Assembly: GCF_010093595.1 (NCBI RefSeq)
Contig: NW_022985445.1
Span: 775,106-839,105 of the forward strand
DNA length: 64,000 nt
Direction of reading: 5' to 3'
Source: Mytilinidion resinicola
Lineage: Eukaryota > Ascomycota > Dothideomycetes > Mytilinidiales > Mytilinidiaceae
In this document: positions 46,408 to 58,558 of the stretch, in pieces
How positions within the stretch are numbered: position 1 is the first letter of the stretch
Layout: the number at the start of each line of letters is the position of its first letter
The notes under the pieces: model-generated
The model's database searches: none
Told to the model about the DNA's origin: nothing
What the model saw: only the letters and a program-made list of their open reading frames with translations
Made by a program: the position numbers and the translations under genes

Positions 46408-47253
46408 ATGACTTACCAAATCTACGCAGCTTGCGCAACCGTCCTCGCCAGCACCCACTCTCCTACCGACTGCTGCCCACACGAAAGACGCTTGCTCTTC
46501 AACACGAAGTGCAGCTCCGGTATCCCACGCTCCTCCTTCGGCAAGCTCAAGCGCAAGACCGCAAGTATGCTCCAGAAATGCGTCCCGAGCTCTCCGCACG
46601 CCCACACCTCGCCCTCCCATACTCGTAACGGGCCAACCCGACGCCGCTCGGGCAACTCGATCGCTGAGGACTGGATCGGTGAGAGTCCGATTTCGTCAAC
46701 GTGCTCTCTTGCAAGGGCTCCTCCTGATAGCAAGCGCGCGCGGAAGGACGTCCCGGCGCATGGACTGGAAGCATCGCCGACGGGGGCTGGGTTCCAGATG
46801 CACAGTCACTCTCCTACCGACACAACGAAGCGTCACTCCATCTCCCGCGCGACCCATTCCGGGGACGTCAAGCGCTCGCGGTCTGGAGACGAGGATGAGA
46901 GCTGGCACCCCGTCGGGTTCGCGCGGCCGGGAGCGCCGAAGGTACGGTGGGAGCCTGCGGTCTTGGTTGGGCCGCCTGTGAGGGAGGTGCAGATGAACTT
47001 TCGGATCGAAACAAAGAGGAGTGAGCGAAAAGAGAGAAAGAGGTTCACGGATCTATACAGTTCGGAATCTGATGATGAGGAGGAGGGAGAAGGTGAAGGT
47101 GAAGAGATCCGGAGCCCGCGGTGAGTAGGATTTACAGGTTCATAATATGTGAGAAGCTAATGTTGTCGTAGGAAAAAACAGCCCAGTATAGGAGCTGAAA
47201 TCAAGCGGGCGATGAGAGACACCTGGACGAAGATGGAGGAGCTGGGGGCATGA
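46408..47253 (+). CDS. Charged, largely disordered protein of unknown function
   Basis: Exons 46408-47120 and 47172-47253 give 264 aa (intron 51 nt). The start is Cys-rich (CPHERRLLFNTKCSSG), then the protein is Ser/Arg/Lys-rich and disordered, with an ordered patch APKVRWEPAVLVGPPVREVQMNFR and an acidic run (SSESDDEEEGEGEGEE). It ends KRAMRDTWTKMEELGA. The basic/acidic blocks suggest a nuclear protein. No family recognised. Confidence 0.65.
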
Positions 47254-48893
47254 GGCATGGAAGAGTGGACAACTGTTGCGGGACCATGTCTCTATGTACC
47301 AGACTAAGCAAAAGCTACGGCTTTGGTATTTCCTACATTGATGTAGCTCCCGCAACCACCAGGTGTCGACAAATCACCGCGTCTGGTTTTGTTGCTATCA
47401 AGGCCCCCATCAACTCGACGCCGCCCTGCCCTCGCTCGGAGTCCTCTGGACGTCTCGGAAACGTCGCCGACTCGGTGAAGCAAAAGCTCTCTTGGTACAT
47501 TTTTAGGGGAGGATGAAGCCCGTATTGTAATTGAAGGCATCACCTATCCATTTTATGAAAAGTTTATACTCATTCGATGTGACCTGATCCAACTTGAAGC
47601 CCCCTACCCTTTTTCAATAGGCCTGTTTTGATTGACCCGCCGAATCCTTCCCCCTTCTTTCTCCCAGATAGACCGTCCGACGAGGTTCAACCGATATCGC
47701 TGGTCACGTGATGCTCAACGCATAGCGAATATCGGGTCGGCTCGTAGTATACTACGATATTGATAGCAAAGAGCGATAGGTCACAGCTTGTACACAGAAA
47801 CATGAGATATAAGCAGTGCAAGTACCTACCCCTCCATACAGAGCCGAGGATGGAATTCCTCTGGCAATTCTCGGAGATGCAGAGGCCTGTCCAACGCCTG
47901 TCCTGCCTGGATGCTTGGTAAGTCGTGGAAGCAGTGCGTTGATCTCTTTTCAAGGCCGATGTCCATGTTCTTCAAACAAATGGTCCTGTCTTGCCGTTCG
48001 AGCACTAGCGGGTTGGGGATAGTGGGTGATATTTCCGGATTAGGCAATGTTTCATGCCTTCAATGCTATCTTTACGTTCCGGAATTTTTACCTTCCAGAG
48101 AAGCAGGGGATTTGTCAGTAGCAGAACAATTGCGGGGATATGGTGTAGTCTTCCGTGACGTAGCAAAATTGCTGCGCAGAGGCACCTTACAAATTGACGC
48201 TTTTGACGGAAGAAAAGAGGAAGGCGAAAAGCCTGCATCTTTACTCGGTGACTCATCACTGCTGATATGTAGTGGCAATTTGATTCGGCAATGGCCTGAT
48301 GTCGATATTGGTTGCACCGCTTCAAAGGAGGAGAACGGAGTGGTGGAGAGGACGCTTGGAGTCGAAGCTCGGGAGAGGCCGGGAGCCGATTGGGAGGAGC
48401 TGAGACTGGCACATGTGAATTTGCAACGTCAAGACAGAGCAGCTCCATCGCGTCCCCTCGACGTGCCCATGGAATTGAGCATTCTATACACTACTCACCA
48501 TGCAAAACTAAAGGAAGCCGGAATAGTTGCAGCCGCTGAAGACGGCGTCGCCATACCTGCCCCGATTCCAGGGGGCAGCCGGGCGCGTTTTCCCCACACT
48601 ACACTACCATCACGAGCCGATGTTCGCCTCTCGTCGACCCCTCTGCCCGAGGTGACGGCCAGAGCTGGGTAGCTGGGACATGCATCATTCTGGACCGCGG
48701 GGCATCGAGGGCCACTCACCGTCCGCCTTGGGCTCCTTTGTTGACCCTCGGCAACCCGATAGGTGACGTACGATTTAAGATGCTCTATCCGCTCTTTCCC
48801 ACAGCTCCGTGAGCGCCAGACCTACCTTACATTCACTGCATTCCTGCTCCTCACTGAAGCTTCACAACACTAAACACCATCCTAACCATCACC
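47254..48893. other. Intergenic region upstream of malate synthase
   Basis: 1.64 kb. A 253-codon frame at 47911-48672 is open but has weak coding character (see rejected items). The 120 bp before the ATG are pyrimidine/C-rich, typical of highly expressed fungal genes. Confidence 0.45.
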
Positions 48894-50673
48894 ATGGCTG
48901 CCAATCCCAACCAGATCCTCCAGGACGTCAACGTCCTTGGCCCTCTCAATGACCAGACCAGCAAGGTCTTGAGCAAAGATGCCGCCGTTTTCCTCGCCCT
49001 CCTCCACCGGACATTCAACGAGACACGGAAGGCCCTCCTACAGCGCCGTGTCGTCCGACAGGCCGAGCTCGACAAGGGCTACCTCCCAGACTTCCTCCCC
49101 GAGACTCGACACATCCGCGAGAGCGACTCATGGAAGGGTGCCCCTCCGGCACCTGGCTTGGTGGACAGGCGAGTGGAGATCACTGGCCCGACCGACAGGA
49201 AGATGGTCGTGAACGCGTTGAACTCGGACGTGTGGACATACATGGCAGATTTCGAGGGTAAGAATGAATGTTACATTTTGGAGAGCATGCACTGACCCGA
49301 CGCGTAGACTCTAGCGCTCCAACATGGGACAATATGATCAACGGCCAGCTTAACCTATACGACGCCATCCGCAAGCAGGTCGACTTCAAGCAGGGCGAGA
49401 AGGACTACAAGCTGCGTACCGATCGGACTCTCCCAACTCTGATCGCCAGAGCTCGAGGATGGCATCTGGAGGAGAAGCACTTCACTGTGGACGGAGAGCC
49501 AATCTCGGGCAGCTTGTTCGACTTCGGCCTCTACTTCTTCAACAACGCCAAAGAGCTCGTGAAGCGGGGTACTGGACCATACTTCTATCTCCCGAAAATG
49601 GAGTCACATCTCGAAGCTCGTCTTTGGAACGATGTGTTCAACCTGGCCCAGGACTACATCGGGATGGCCCGAGGAACCATCCGAGCTACCGTCTTGATTG
49701 AGACCATTCTGGCTTCTTTTGAGATGGACGAGGTGAGTTGAGTCCATGGCCTATTTATGGACATGCTAACAATCATTTTAGATTATCTATGAGCTCCGCG
49801 ATCACAGCTCCGGCCTCAACTGCGGCCGATGGGACTACATCTTCAGCACCATCAAGAGATTCCGTCAGAACCCCAACTTCGTCTTGCCTGACCGCGCTGC
49901 CGTGACTATGACTGTTCCATTCATGGACTCTTATGTCAAACTTCTCATCAAGACTTGCCACAGGCGAGGCGTTCACGCAATGGGTGGCATGGCAGCTCAG
50001 ATCCCAATCAAGAATGACACCGCCGCCAACGACGCTGCAATGGCCTCTGTGCGTGCTGACAAACTCCGCGAAGTTCGTGCTGGTCACGATGGTACCTGGG
50101 TCGCCCATCCCGCTCTCGCTAGCATCGCTTCCGATGTCTTTAACACCTACATGCCAACGCCGAACCAACTCTTTAAGCGTCGTGAGGATGTCCACATCAC
50201 GGCGAATGACCTGCTCAACATGAATGTACCCGGCAAAGTTACCGAGGCTGGTATTCGAAAGAACCTCGGCATCGGTCTTAGCTACATGGAAGGCTGGCTA
50301 CGCGGTGTCGGCTGTGTGCCAATTAACTACCTGATGGAGGATGCTGCTACGGCCGAAGTGTCCCGAAGCCAGCTTTGGCAATGGGTCAGGCACGGTGTTG
50401 ACACCGCAGAGGGCAAGAAAGTCACTAAGGAATACTCACTCACCCTCCTTGGTGAGGAGGCAAAAGCCCTTGCCGCAAAGGCACCAAAGGGAAACAAGTT
50501 TGGTCTGGCGGCTAAGTACTTCGAGAGCCAGGTGACTGGAGAGGACTACGCCGAGTTCTTGACATCGTGAGTACTCACCTCTAACAAAATGCATAGCTAT
50601 ACTGACTTATTTCAGGCTATTGTACAACGAAATTACGAATGTGGGTCCACCCCATGGTGCTGCGAAGTTGTGA
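48894..50673 (+). CDS. acuE: Malate synthase (glyoxylate cycle), peroxisomal
   Basis: Exons 48894-49257, 49308-49732, 49782-50566 and 50616-50673 encode 543 aa, the usual length. Malate synthase condenses glyoxylate with acetyl-CoA to malate, allowing growth on acetate and fatty acids. Visible signatures: [23 protein letters not shown], the family block [19 protein letters not shown], and [19 protein letters not shown] with the catalytic Asp region. The C-terminus is AKL, a type-1 peroxisomal targeting signal. All three introns are 49-50 nt. The Aspergillus name is acuE; expression there is induced by acetate, which the sequence alone cannot show here. Confidence 0.97.
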
Positions 50674-51772
50674 AAAGCACCTCATCCATTTTTTCTTTTC
50701 CATGTCTCTCTCGCGTTGTAACCCAAGGATGTCTCGGAAAAGTCCCGCCCGACTGCTAGCTTCCGCTGTACTGTACCAAAACAGAAATTTGTGACAAACC
50801 ATGTAATGTGTTATTGTTGCGTTGCTTAATTGCTTGCTTGACTTGCTTCTGCGTGCTATTTAACACAGTGGTGCGGTCATAAGCTGACTGCCCTTGGTGT
50901 TTCCAGGTCCAGGCTCCGTCTGCAGCTGCGAAGTTATGATCGACCGTAACGTTTCCCCAAATCCCTGGAGTAGTCGGTTCGTCGTGGGCGTACATGGCAG
51001 ATGAGGTAATGATGCGTATATTGTGGGTGGCTTTGTGAATTTTCAGCCTTAGCTTGCTGGTATTACTGGAGTCTAGGGGAATCACACTGTTACTGTCATT
51101 CGATATCTTTATTCCTACATAGAAAGTGTGAGTTCTGATATCTCAAACCGACTTCCTTGGCTGCAATCATCAACAGGTCTCTTTTTTCATTGGGGAATGG
51201 CTGCATATGTCCTCATTGAGGCAATTCCCTTTACGACAATTGTCCGGTCTTCTGTACTCTTGTACGAGTCGACGCCGCACCCGAATACTGCACCAGCGGA
51301 TATTAACGCTGTTCCCGTTGGACGCATCTAGAACGTGGCTCTTCGTCACACAGGGGCGTTGACAGTTCCAAGTCTGTACCCCCTCCCAACCTAGACACCC
51401 ACAGGCCTGTATCTCGAGGACTAGCATTTAGCTCCGCCACCCCCAACGCCAATTAATTCGGGAGGCTCAAACATTCCGCCCACTTGAAAGCCAGACCGAC
51501 GCTTCACCGTCCCAATGCGGAGAGATGCTGTCCGGAAAGATGACACCGCATCGAAAACAATATGCAAGGCGGAGGGCCCCAGTTGCACGAACCACTGTTG
51601 AAGCTGCAGACACGAAGACTCAGCGGAAAGGCTTATCTCACACCCGTCTGCCCCTTTCCTCCAAGTGATCAACACGCCATTCTCCACTTCTTTGTTTAAA
51701 GCCGAGCTTTCTTGCATTCGATAACGCTGCCAAGCCTCACGTTTAAGATTTGGATTGACTCAATGAGCAAAC
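50674..51772. other. Intergenic spacer with weak minus-strand open frames
   Basis: 1.1 kb. Three minus-strand frames (50756-51085, 51170-51427, 51421-51717) have some protein-like composition but no splice scheme I can support. Possibly a decayed gene. Confidence 0.35.
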
Positions 51773-52420
51773 ATGTCATCTACGGCGAAAACATCTTACA
51801 CTTCTTCTCTCACAACAAATCTATGGATTCTCTTTTGGGCTGCGACGTGCCAGGCCTACTCCATCAGCTCTGCTGAGGACGCTGCTTGCAGCGTACGTCC
51901 CTCCCATTCATCCCTTAAACATCACCACGCACATCTTCCCCAACCCAACTGCTGACACTCACCCCCGCAACAGCCCTCATGTGCCCCCACAAACCCCCCG
52001 CTTCACATCTCCCTCGCCTCCCTCCTCCCCACTGGCACCACCTCATCACCATCACCAACACCCCACCCCTACGACCCCCTCCCCAACCTATCCAACAACG
52101 CTAAACTCAGCTTCATAATCTGTATGGCCGTCTTTGGGCTCGTCTTCATCGGCTTCGCGATCAGCGACGCGCTGATAATCCGCTGGCGGCGGGAGAACGG
52201 GGAGGAGTTGGTCGAGGAGTGGTATCCGGATGGGGTGGCGGTGCAAGGGGAGGAGAGGAAGGAAGGGAAGGAGGAGTTGGTTGAGGCTGGGGCGGGAAAG
52301 TTGCAGGAGTGGCGGGAGAGGGATCGTGGGGTTAGGGAGGAGTTGGGGGTGAAGGGGAAGGGGACGGCGGTTGTTGTTGAGGGGAAGGTGGCGGAGGGGA
52401 AGAATGAGGAGAAGAAGTGA
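51773..52420 (+). CDS. Small single-pass membrane protein
   Basis: Exons 51773-51892 and 51974-52420 give 188 aa (intron 81 nt). An N-terminal hydrophobic signal (LWILFWAATCQA) precedes a short luminal segment rich in Ser/Pro with two cysteines. A membrane helix (about 87-110, IICMAVFGLVFIGFAIS) is followed by RWRR and a long charged Glu/Gly/Lys cytoplasmic tail. Type I membrane topology is inferred. No family is recognised. Confidence 0.6.
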
Positions 52421-53550
52421 GAGAGTGGGATAGGTGAAAGGGGGAAGTAGATGATGATGGCGGATTCGAGGAAGAAGAGTGGTTGGTGTTAGGGTCGACG
52501 AGACGGTAATGCAGCGGAAGGTGGAGTGAGAAATACTCTGGGCTCGGAGACTGGAGTTAGGTCTTCTTACGGAATAATTCAGACTTCAACGAATTAACTA
52601 TACACTACAGACGTAACTGGATTCTAATTGGGCGATATGATGAACTCCATGTTGATAGACGATATGGCGGATATAGGAGCTCTTTTGGTCCCCGTGTTCC
52701 GCACTCAGTCTTCGCTCCTCAGGACACGTGAAATGAACGAGCCCGGGAGCCCCGCGACTAAGGCATGAGCACGTGGAACTGACAAGGGCTCAGACCCGGC
52801 GGGTTATAAGAAGCTGATCCTCTCCTCACTTTCGAGCTTTTGTCAACAGGTTGTGAGAGGGTTTGCGAAAGATCAAAAGACGCAGGACATGCCTCTTATG
52901 TAGTAGCATTTGCGCAGCTGGCGGAGATTAGCGTCCAATGTCTTTTTCCAGCAAAGTGTGGTGGAAGCCACGAAGCATGACGGATCACCACCATATCTTA
53001 CTGCTGACCTCCATGTGTTCGGAAAAGCGAGGGTTGACAGCATCTAGTTATCTTGGAAAGGCCCACCTGCAAAAGCTGTATCATCCCCTACAAACAAAGG
53101 CCGTCACCATTAGCAGCTTCTCAGTACTCACACACCACCCCGACTTCTCTCCACTATTCCATGACTTCGCTGACGTTTCCGATTACAGCAGACGTGGCAA
53201 ATCTTCTTGCCTGATTTGATACCCAGCCGACCGGACTGCCATAAATTGCGAGATATAAGTTTTTTGAAGCTGCTGCCCGTCCTTCCTGATGAGGGGTAGG
53301 AGTGGGTGGGGAACTAGCTTTTTATACCTCAGGGAGGCTGACTTAGCACGGAAGTTCCACGTGATACGTACAGGTCTGATCCTGGTCAGCTGCAATATCT
53401 CATGGATAAAGAACTGCGCAGATATGATTTCGTAATCGGTTAGGCTAGTTCTCAGATCTCTACTTATGCAGCGCTCACAATTGCTGTCCCGTTACCTAAT
53501 CGTCACTGGAATCCACATACCCCCAAAAAGTTGCATAGCCCTCATCATGT
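52421..53550. other. Intergenic spacer
   Basis: 1.13 kb between two convergent genes. Several short open frames, none supported. Confidence 0.45.
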
Positions 53551-56500
53551 TCACTTCTGCTCCTTCTCACCCCCTTCCTTCGTCACCGCGTTCTTCACCT
53601 TCGCAGCCCCCCTCACTACAGCCCCAAACCCGAAGCTCCACCCCTTAATCCTGACCGCCCAGATGAAGAAATACACTAGCACCCAATTGCTAATGCAAAA
53701 CGCGAGGAAGATCCCAAAATCGCGCCACTTATCGCTTGCCTTGATGTTAAGCGTCGAGAGGTAATCATTGCCCGAGCTATAGGGACAATACATGCACACG
53801 TCCGTCGCATTAGGGTCGATGAAGTAACCCGGCGAATTGGCGACGAAAGTGCCAGCATAGTCGATGCAAGTCTTGCCAGACGGAGGCGTGAAGCGGGCCG
53901 TCTCGCTGGGCTTGCAGGAGATCGGGATACCGTCAAGCGTTGCCGCGAGCACACCGCCAAGCCAGTAGGTGGACGGGTTGACGTAGTACATCCAGTACTT
54001 CCAGAACACCGACAGCTGGGAATAGGGTCGGATGACGCCGTTGAAGAGGGAGAACATGACGAAGAAGAAGGGCAGCACGTTGCTGATAATCGTGAAAGAC
54101 GGTGCGAAGGCGCAGATCCACTGGCCCCAGCTGGATGTGAAGAGGAAGAAGAGCATGCTCATAAGGAAGACGTAGCCGGCTGTTGAAGAGTCGGTGGGCA
54201 AGCCGGCGGGGTAGTACCAAAGGAGCCAGTAGAGCAGCCCGGAGACGATGGAGATGGGGATCTCGCCAAGAATTTGAGCGGTGCAGAAGGCGACCCAGCC
54301 GTAGATGCGAGATGGGAGCTCGCGCGCCTGCCAGAGGGCCATGTTCTGGTAGAATTTGGGAACGACGCCGTTGACGATCGTTGGTGGAATGAGGATGATT
54401 AGGAAGGAGGTGAACATGCGGTTTTGCATGTCTGCGATTGAGTTGCCGAGCATGTAAAAAGTGAAGCCGTTGAAGATACCGATGATGACGGCGACGAACA
54501 GTTTGCCGTAGAGGTAGGATGGGTCTCTCCAGTATTGAGTAAAGATGCGACGGGTTAGCATGATCGTCTGAAGCCAAACGGACGCCGCGAACTCGCGTTC
54601 TTCATGAGCGCCCTCTTCTCCCCGAGTCCGGCCTCTTGTGCTCTTGAGTCGTTCAATTTCCTTCATTACCTCTGCGTTATTCTCCGAGTTTCTCCATTCC
54701 TTGTCCCAGTTGATTCTCGTCCCGTCAGGTCGCTTCATAGGTTTAGCTGCAGTTTCCAGTATAAATTCGGCGACATTTTTGTTTGGGGGAGCCTGAACTC
54801 CACGGTCGGCGAAATACTTGATGACATCCTTGCCGTTCTCCCCTACAGGACCGAAGTAGAACGTGTTTCCGCCTGGATTGAGGGCTAGGATCATGTCGAA
54901 TTGCTGTATCAGAATTGAGCTTGGCTGATGGATGGTACAAACAATTGCCTGCCCCGCACTAGCCAGTTTCTTGAGGAATCTGACGATCGAGTAGGCTGAG
55001 TTGCTGTCGAGTCCACTAGTAGGTTCGTCCAGGAAGAGGAGTAGCGATGGCTTTGCGGCCAATTCGACGCCAATCGTCAACCTCTTACGCTGCTCGACGC
55101 CTAAGCTCGAGATGATTGCATCTTGGAGATCGTTGAGTTCCAGCAGGTCGATGATATTGTCTACATAAGCCAATTTCTCTTTGCGTGGAACATCCTTGTC
55201 TTGTCGGAGGATGGCAGAAAACTCGAGAGCCTCTCTGATCGTTGCCGTCTGATCGTGGAGGTCCATTTGCTCGCAGAATCCAGTACCCCGCTGGAAGTCC
55301 CGACCCAGAGGTCCACCATCGACCAGCATATCGCCAGCAATGACTCCAATTTTCTGGCGTTGGGACAAAGTATTGAGTAACGTAGTCTTGCCTGCTCCAG
55401 AAGCTCCTACGAGGGCTACCATTACTCCTGGTTTGGCGTACCCGCTTACTTTGTTCAGCAATTTGCGTTCGCCGCCTTGATATGGGACAGTGTATTCGAC
55501 ATTTTCCCATGTAAAGACACTTTCGCTCTTGGTGATGTGCTGAAGCGTTTCATCCTTCGCTTGCTCCTGCGTCATAGTCTGCCCGCTTGAGGTGCTGTCG
55601 ACCCGATCCCCAGACACCACTTTCTCTTCATCAGCGGGAGACTGCCGGAGGGATTTCTTGGTCTTTCTTGATTTCTTGAAGATCAGCACTCCCCCTCCAC
55701 CGGAAGCAAAGGAGAAAATTTCGGCTGCAAGTGCGGTAACAAGGATATATAGAACGGTGAATGCAATAATGACACCGAAGTTTCTCCAGAGATTGCTTCG
55801 AGTGTATGTAAACGTCGTCTGAAGATAGTCGCTTCCGGTGACTGTGTGAGCGTCGACTCCAGCACCAGTCAAAGAGCAGCCTTGACGAGAAGGATCAATA
55901 CTAGGGCCTTGTGGAACTAACTGAGAACGATCGCATTGCATACTGCGACCGGAAAACTCGTTCGTAATGACACCTTCGAAAGCGTAGGAAATGGGGTTGA
56001 CGTAATACAGCCAGCCGAACCAGATGTATTGGGAGATGAGCTGCTGTTTTGGAATAACGTAGCCGGTATATACGATCAGAAGGTTCAACGCAAGTCCACT
56101 GAATCGAACTGCGTCGTCGATCGTCGGTGATACTGCTGCAAACATTCGGTATAATGACGTGATGCATATAGTCGTGGTATAGACGAATAAGAGATAGATG
56201 AAGAACTTGGAGGCTGTTACATCTAGCTCCGACATGAAGTACATGATAAGGCAAAATCTAATGCGGTTAGCAACTCCTTCTTTAGTTTCAGTGACAGACC
56301 ATAAGTCTGTGCGTACTCGTTTGCCACAGCTTAGGGTACCCTAGGGGGGTTTGAAACTCAAGATGCGATGTCAAGGATGATGCAGTGAAATCTGCAATGC
56401 TTCTTGACGGATCGACTTCCTGATAACGAGGCTGCTCCTGGCAGTGGTGTCTAGCTCCCAAAAGCGGCACTCAAACAGTGGTATACGCACATGCCCAGAC

Positions 56501-58558
56501 TTATGGCCAAGCACTACAAAGAAATGACGGAACTCACATCACAACTTGGACGAGAAGAAGTGGGAAATCTTGCACTACCCGTGCGATACTAGCTGCTGAA
56601 GGACGGTAGAAGGCATAATCGTGATGGCGCTTAACGACAGCGCGTCCAGAGACAGCCTTCATGAGTTCTGAGAGCTGAAGCCATCCGAGGAAGAGAATGG
56701 AGAAGAAGCAAGCACCTCCTCGAGTGAATGCACCGGAGGTATCTAGCGGCTCTCCAAAGAATAGACTGCCTACGATCAAGGCATTCGAAATGACGATGAA
56801 GAACTTTGTGGCCCTGTCGCTGAGGTTAGCGGTGCTGCAAGTGTCCTCTGAGATTATCTTACAGAGTAGTTTTATCACCCCAAGTCAACCAGAATTCTCG
56901 TTGTGTGCACACAACAACCTGCCGTACAAAGCTGACGGTGTAGCTTGATTTTTTCTGCACGGTTTTGCTTTTGCTTTCTCGGACTGCCTTTTCGAATTCC
57001 TTCGCGTCGACGAAATTCGAATCCTCGAGATCTTTTTCGTAGTCTGCAATATCCTTAAGGATCTGCCGGTAATGCGTGGAAGATCTGAATGCCTTTTCTA
57101 GATCCTCTGGTGTCTTTGGGGCCCTGTCTTCGTATCCTTCCCGAAATCGGCGTTCTGAAGGATCTGTTACTGCAGTCAAAAAGTCTGCTGTTGTTTGCCG
57201 TTCCGGGCAGTGGAACCCAAGGTCGATGAAGTATTGCTTGGCCTCTCCAGCATTCCCTTGAAAGACACATCGCCCCTGATCAATTACAAGGACCTTGTCC
57301 ATCTGTTGGTAAATGCCTTCTCCAGCCTGGTATAGGGTGACGAGCGTGGTCCGATTGCTTACGTCTGTCATGACACGCAGAGACTTCGCATAATCGAGAG
57401 CGGTAGACGCGTCGAGACCCCTAGTGGAATTATCCCAGCAAACTAGGGTCGATTTGGTGGCAAGTGTTTCGGCGATGGAGACTCGTTTCCGTTCTCCACC
57501 ACTGACTCCTCGCACATACTCGTCGCCTACTAGGGTCTTGGCAGTATGGGAGATTCCGAACATTTTCATCAAAGCATTCACGATGATCGGGATTGATCCC
57601 TTTTCACCCTTTTTCGTCTTGTTGATTAAAGCAAAACGTAGAGTGTTCTCGACTGAAATGTTCGCGAAATGGACGTCGTCCTCGGCGTTATAATTGACCT
57701 CCCCTTTGAATTGCTTATGTTGCTTTTCGGCTGATATGCCTCCATAGTGGACGTCACCAGTAACTTCCGCGTAGGTTTCTCGGTCGTTTGCGATGGCTTT
57801 CAAGAACGTAGAGCAACCAGAGCCGGGCCGTCCTAATACCAGCATCATCCTTTCAAATATCAGCTTAGCCAGGTAGATGTTCAAGTGGGTAACACGTACT
57901 CTCCGTCCCTGAGCACACCGCAGAAGCCGTGGATAAGGGTCCGCGTCTCCACATGCTTCTTTAGCTTCAACGCTGGGATAAACCCGGATATGATTTTGTA
58001 GAGGTCCGGTCCAAAGGTCCCAATAACAGCATCAGGGAGTGTTCTGACGAAAGCTGTCGTCGATCCTGCGCCCTTGACAGTCAGGTTCTTCCAGGTGACG
58101 CCAACCTTCTTGGCCGATTCTCCATTTTGGCGCTTCTCGAAATGGCCCTCGCGCATGAAATCGTGCAGTTGAAAGTCGTCGTCCTTGTCTAATATCTTTC
58201 CTCCGCGCTCCGAGTCTTCTGTCCCAGCTGTTGTAGGTCGCTGTAGGTTCGACATTCGGTTGCTTCTGCGACTGATGATGCCACTGAGGCCATCTGATCG
58301 TTCTGTCTTGTGGGATCGCGATCTCGATAAATTGGACAAATTCCTTCGAAGCGCTTCGAAGTCTTCCATAGCCATAATTTCATTCATGTGGCCGGCATCA
58401 CGTTCCCCCCAAGTTCCTTCCAGGTTGGTTGGCTCGCCATCGGGGCTGGTATTAGCAGTCACGTCTGTTTCTGATTCTCGCCTCTGGCGCTCCTCCTCTT
58501 CATTGTGCCATGGGTTCCTGCCTTTGCGTATGTCGTGGGGCACGCTTGTTCCCCACAT
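53551..58558 (-). CDS. Full-size PDR-type ABC-G multidrug transporter
   Basis: On the minus strand, exons 58558-57900, 57849-56863, 56819-56538 and 56257-53551 encode 1544 aa. The order NBD1-TMD1-NBD2-TMD2 is the fungal pleiotropic drug resistance layout. NBD1 has the PDR-specific Walker A GRPGSGCST (Cys for Lys) at about 228 and the intact signature VSGGERKR at about 333. NBD2 has a normal Walker A GASGAGKTT at about 925 and the degenerate LGVEQRKRLTIG signature. This asymmetry is usual: one ATP site is weak. Each TMD has about six helices, with a Cys-rich extracellular loop before the last helix (CMYCPYSSGNDYL). Plasma membrane export of xenobiotics or lipids is the family role. Intron 3 (56258-56537) is 280 nt, against 43-50 nt for the others. 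Confidence 0.96.
56286..56525. mobile_element. MITE-like palindromic insertion in ABC transporter intron
   Basis: The oversized intron carries an inverted repeat: CCATAAGTCT at 56299-56308 against AGACTTATGG at 56498-56507, plus GTGCGTA at 56309-56315 against its complement at 56485-56491, with six extra bases on one side. Similarity continues outward for about 12 bases. Together the arms bound about 240 bp, close to the excess length of the intron. No ORF inside. Small non-autonomous DNA transposon is the simplest reading; a folded intron is the alternative. Confidence 0.5.

Noticed and set aside
47911..48672. 253-codon open frame upstream of malate synthase
   Set aside because: Composition is patchy, the reverse strand is equally open (48005-48448), and no domain or splice logic supports it. 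It overlaps the likely promoter and leader of malate synthase.
50756..51717. Minus-strand frames that might form a decayed secreted Cys-rich gene
   Set aside because: Three frames could not be joined by plausible introns, and each alternative left stops. Kept only as an intergenic remark.
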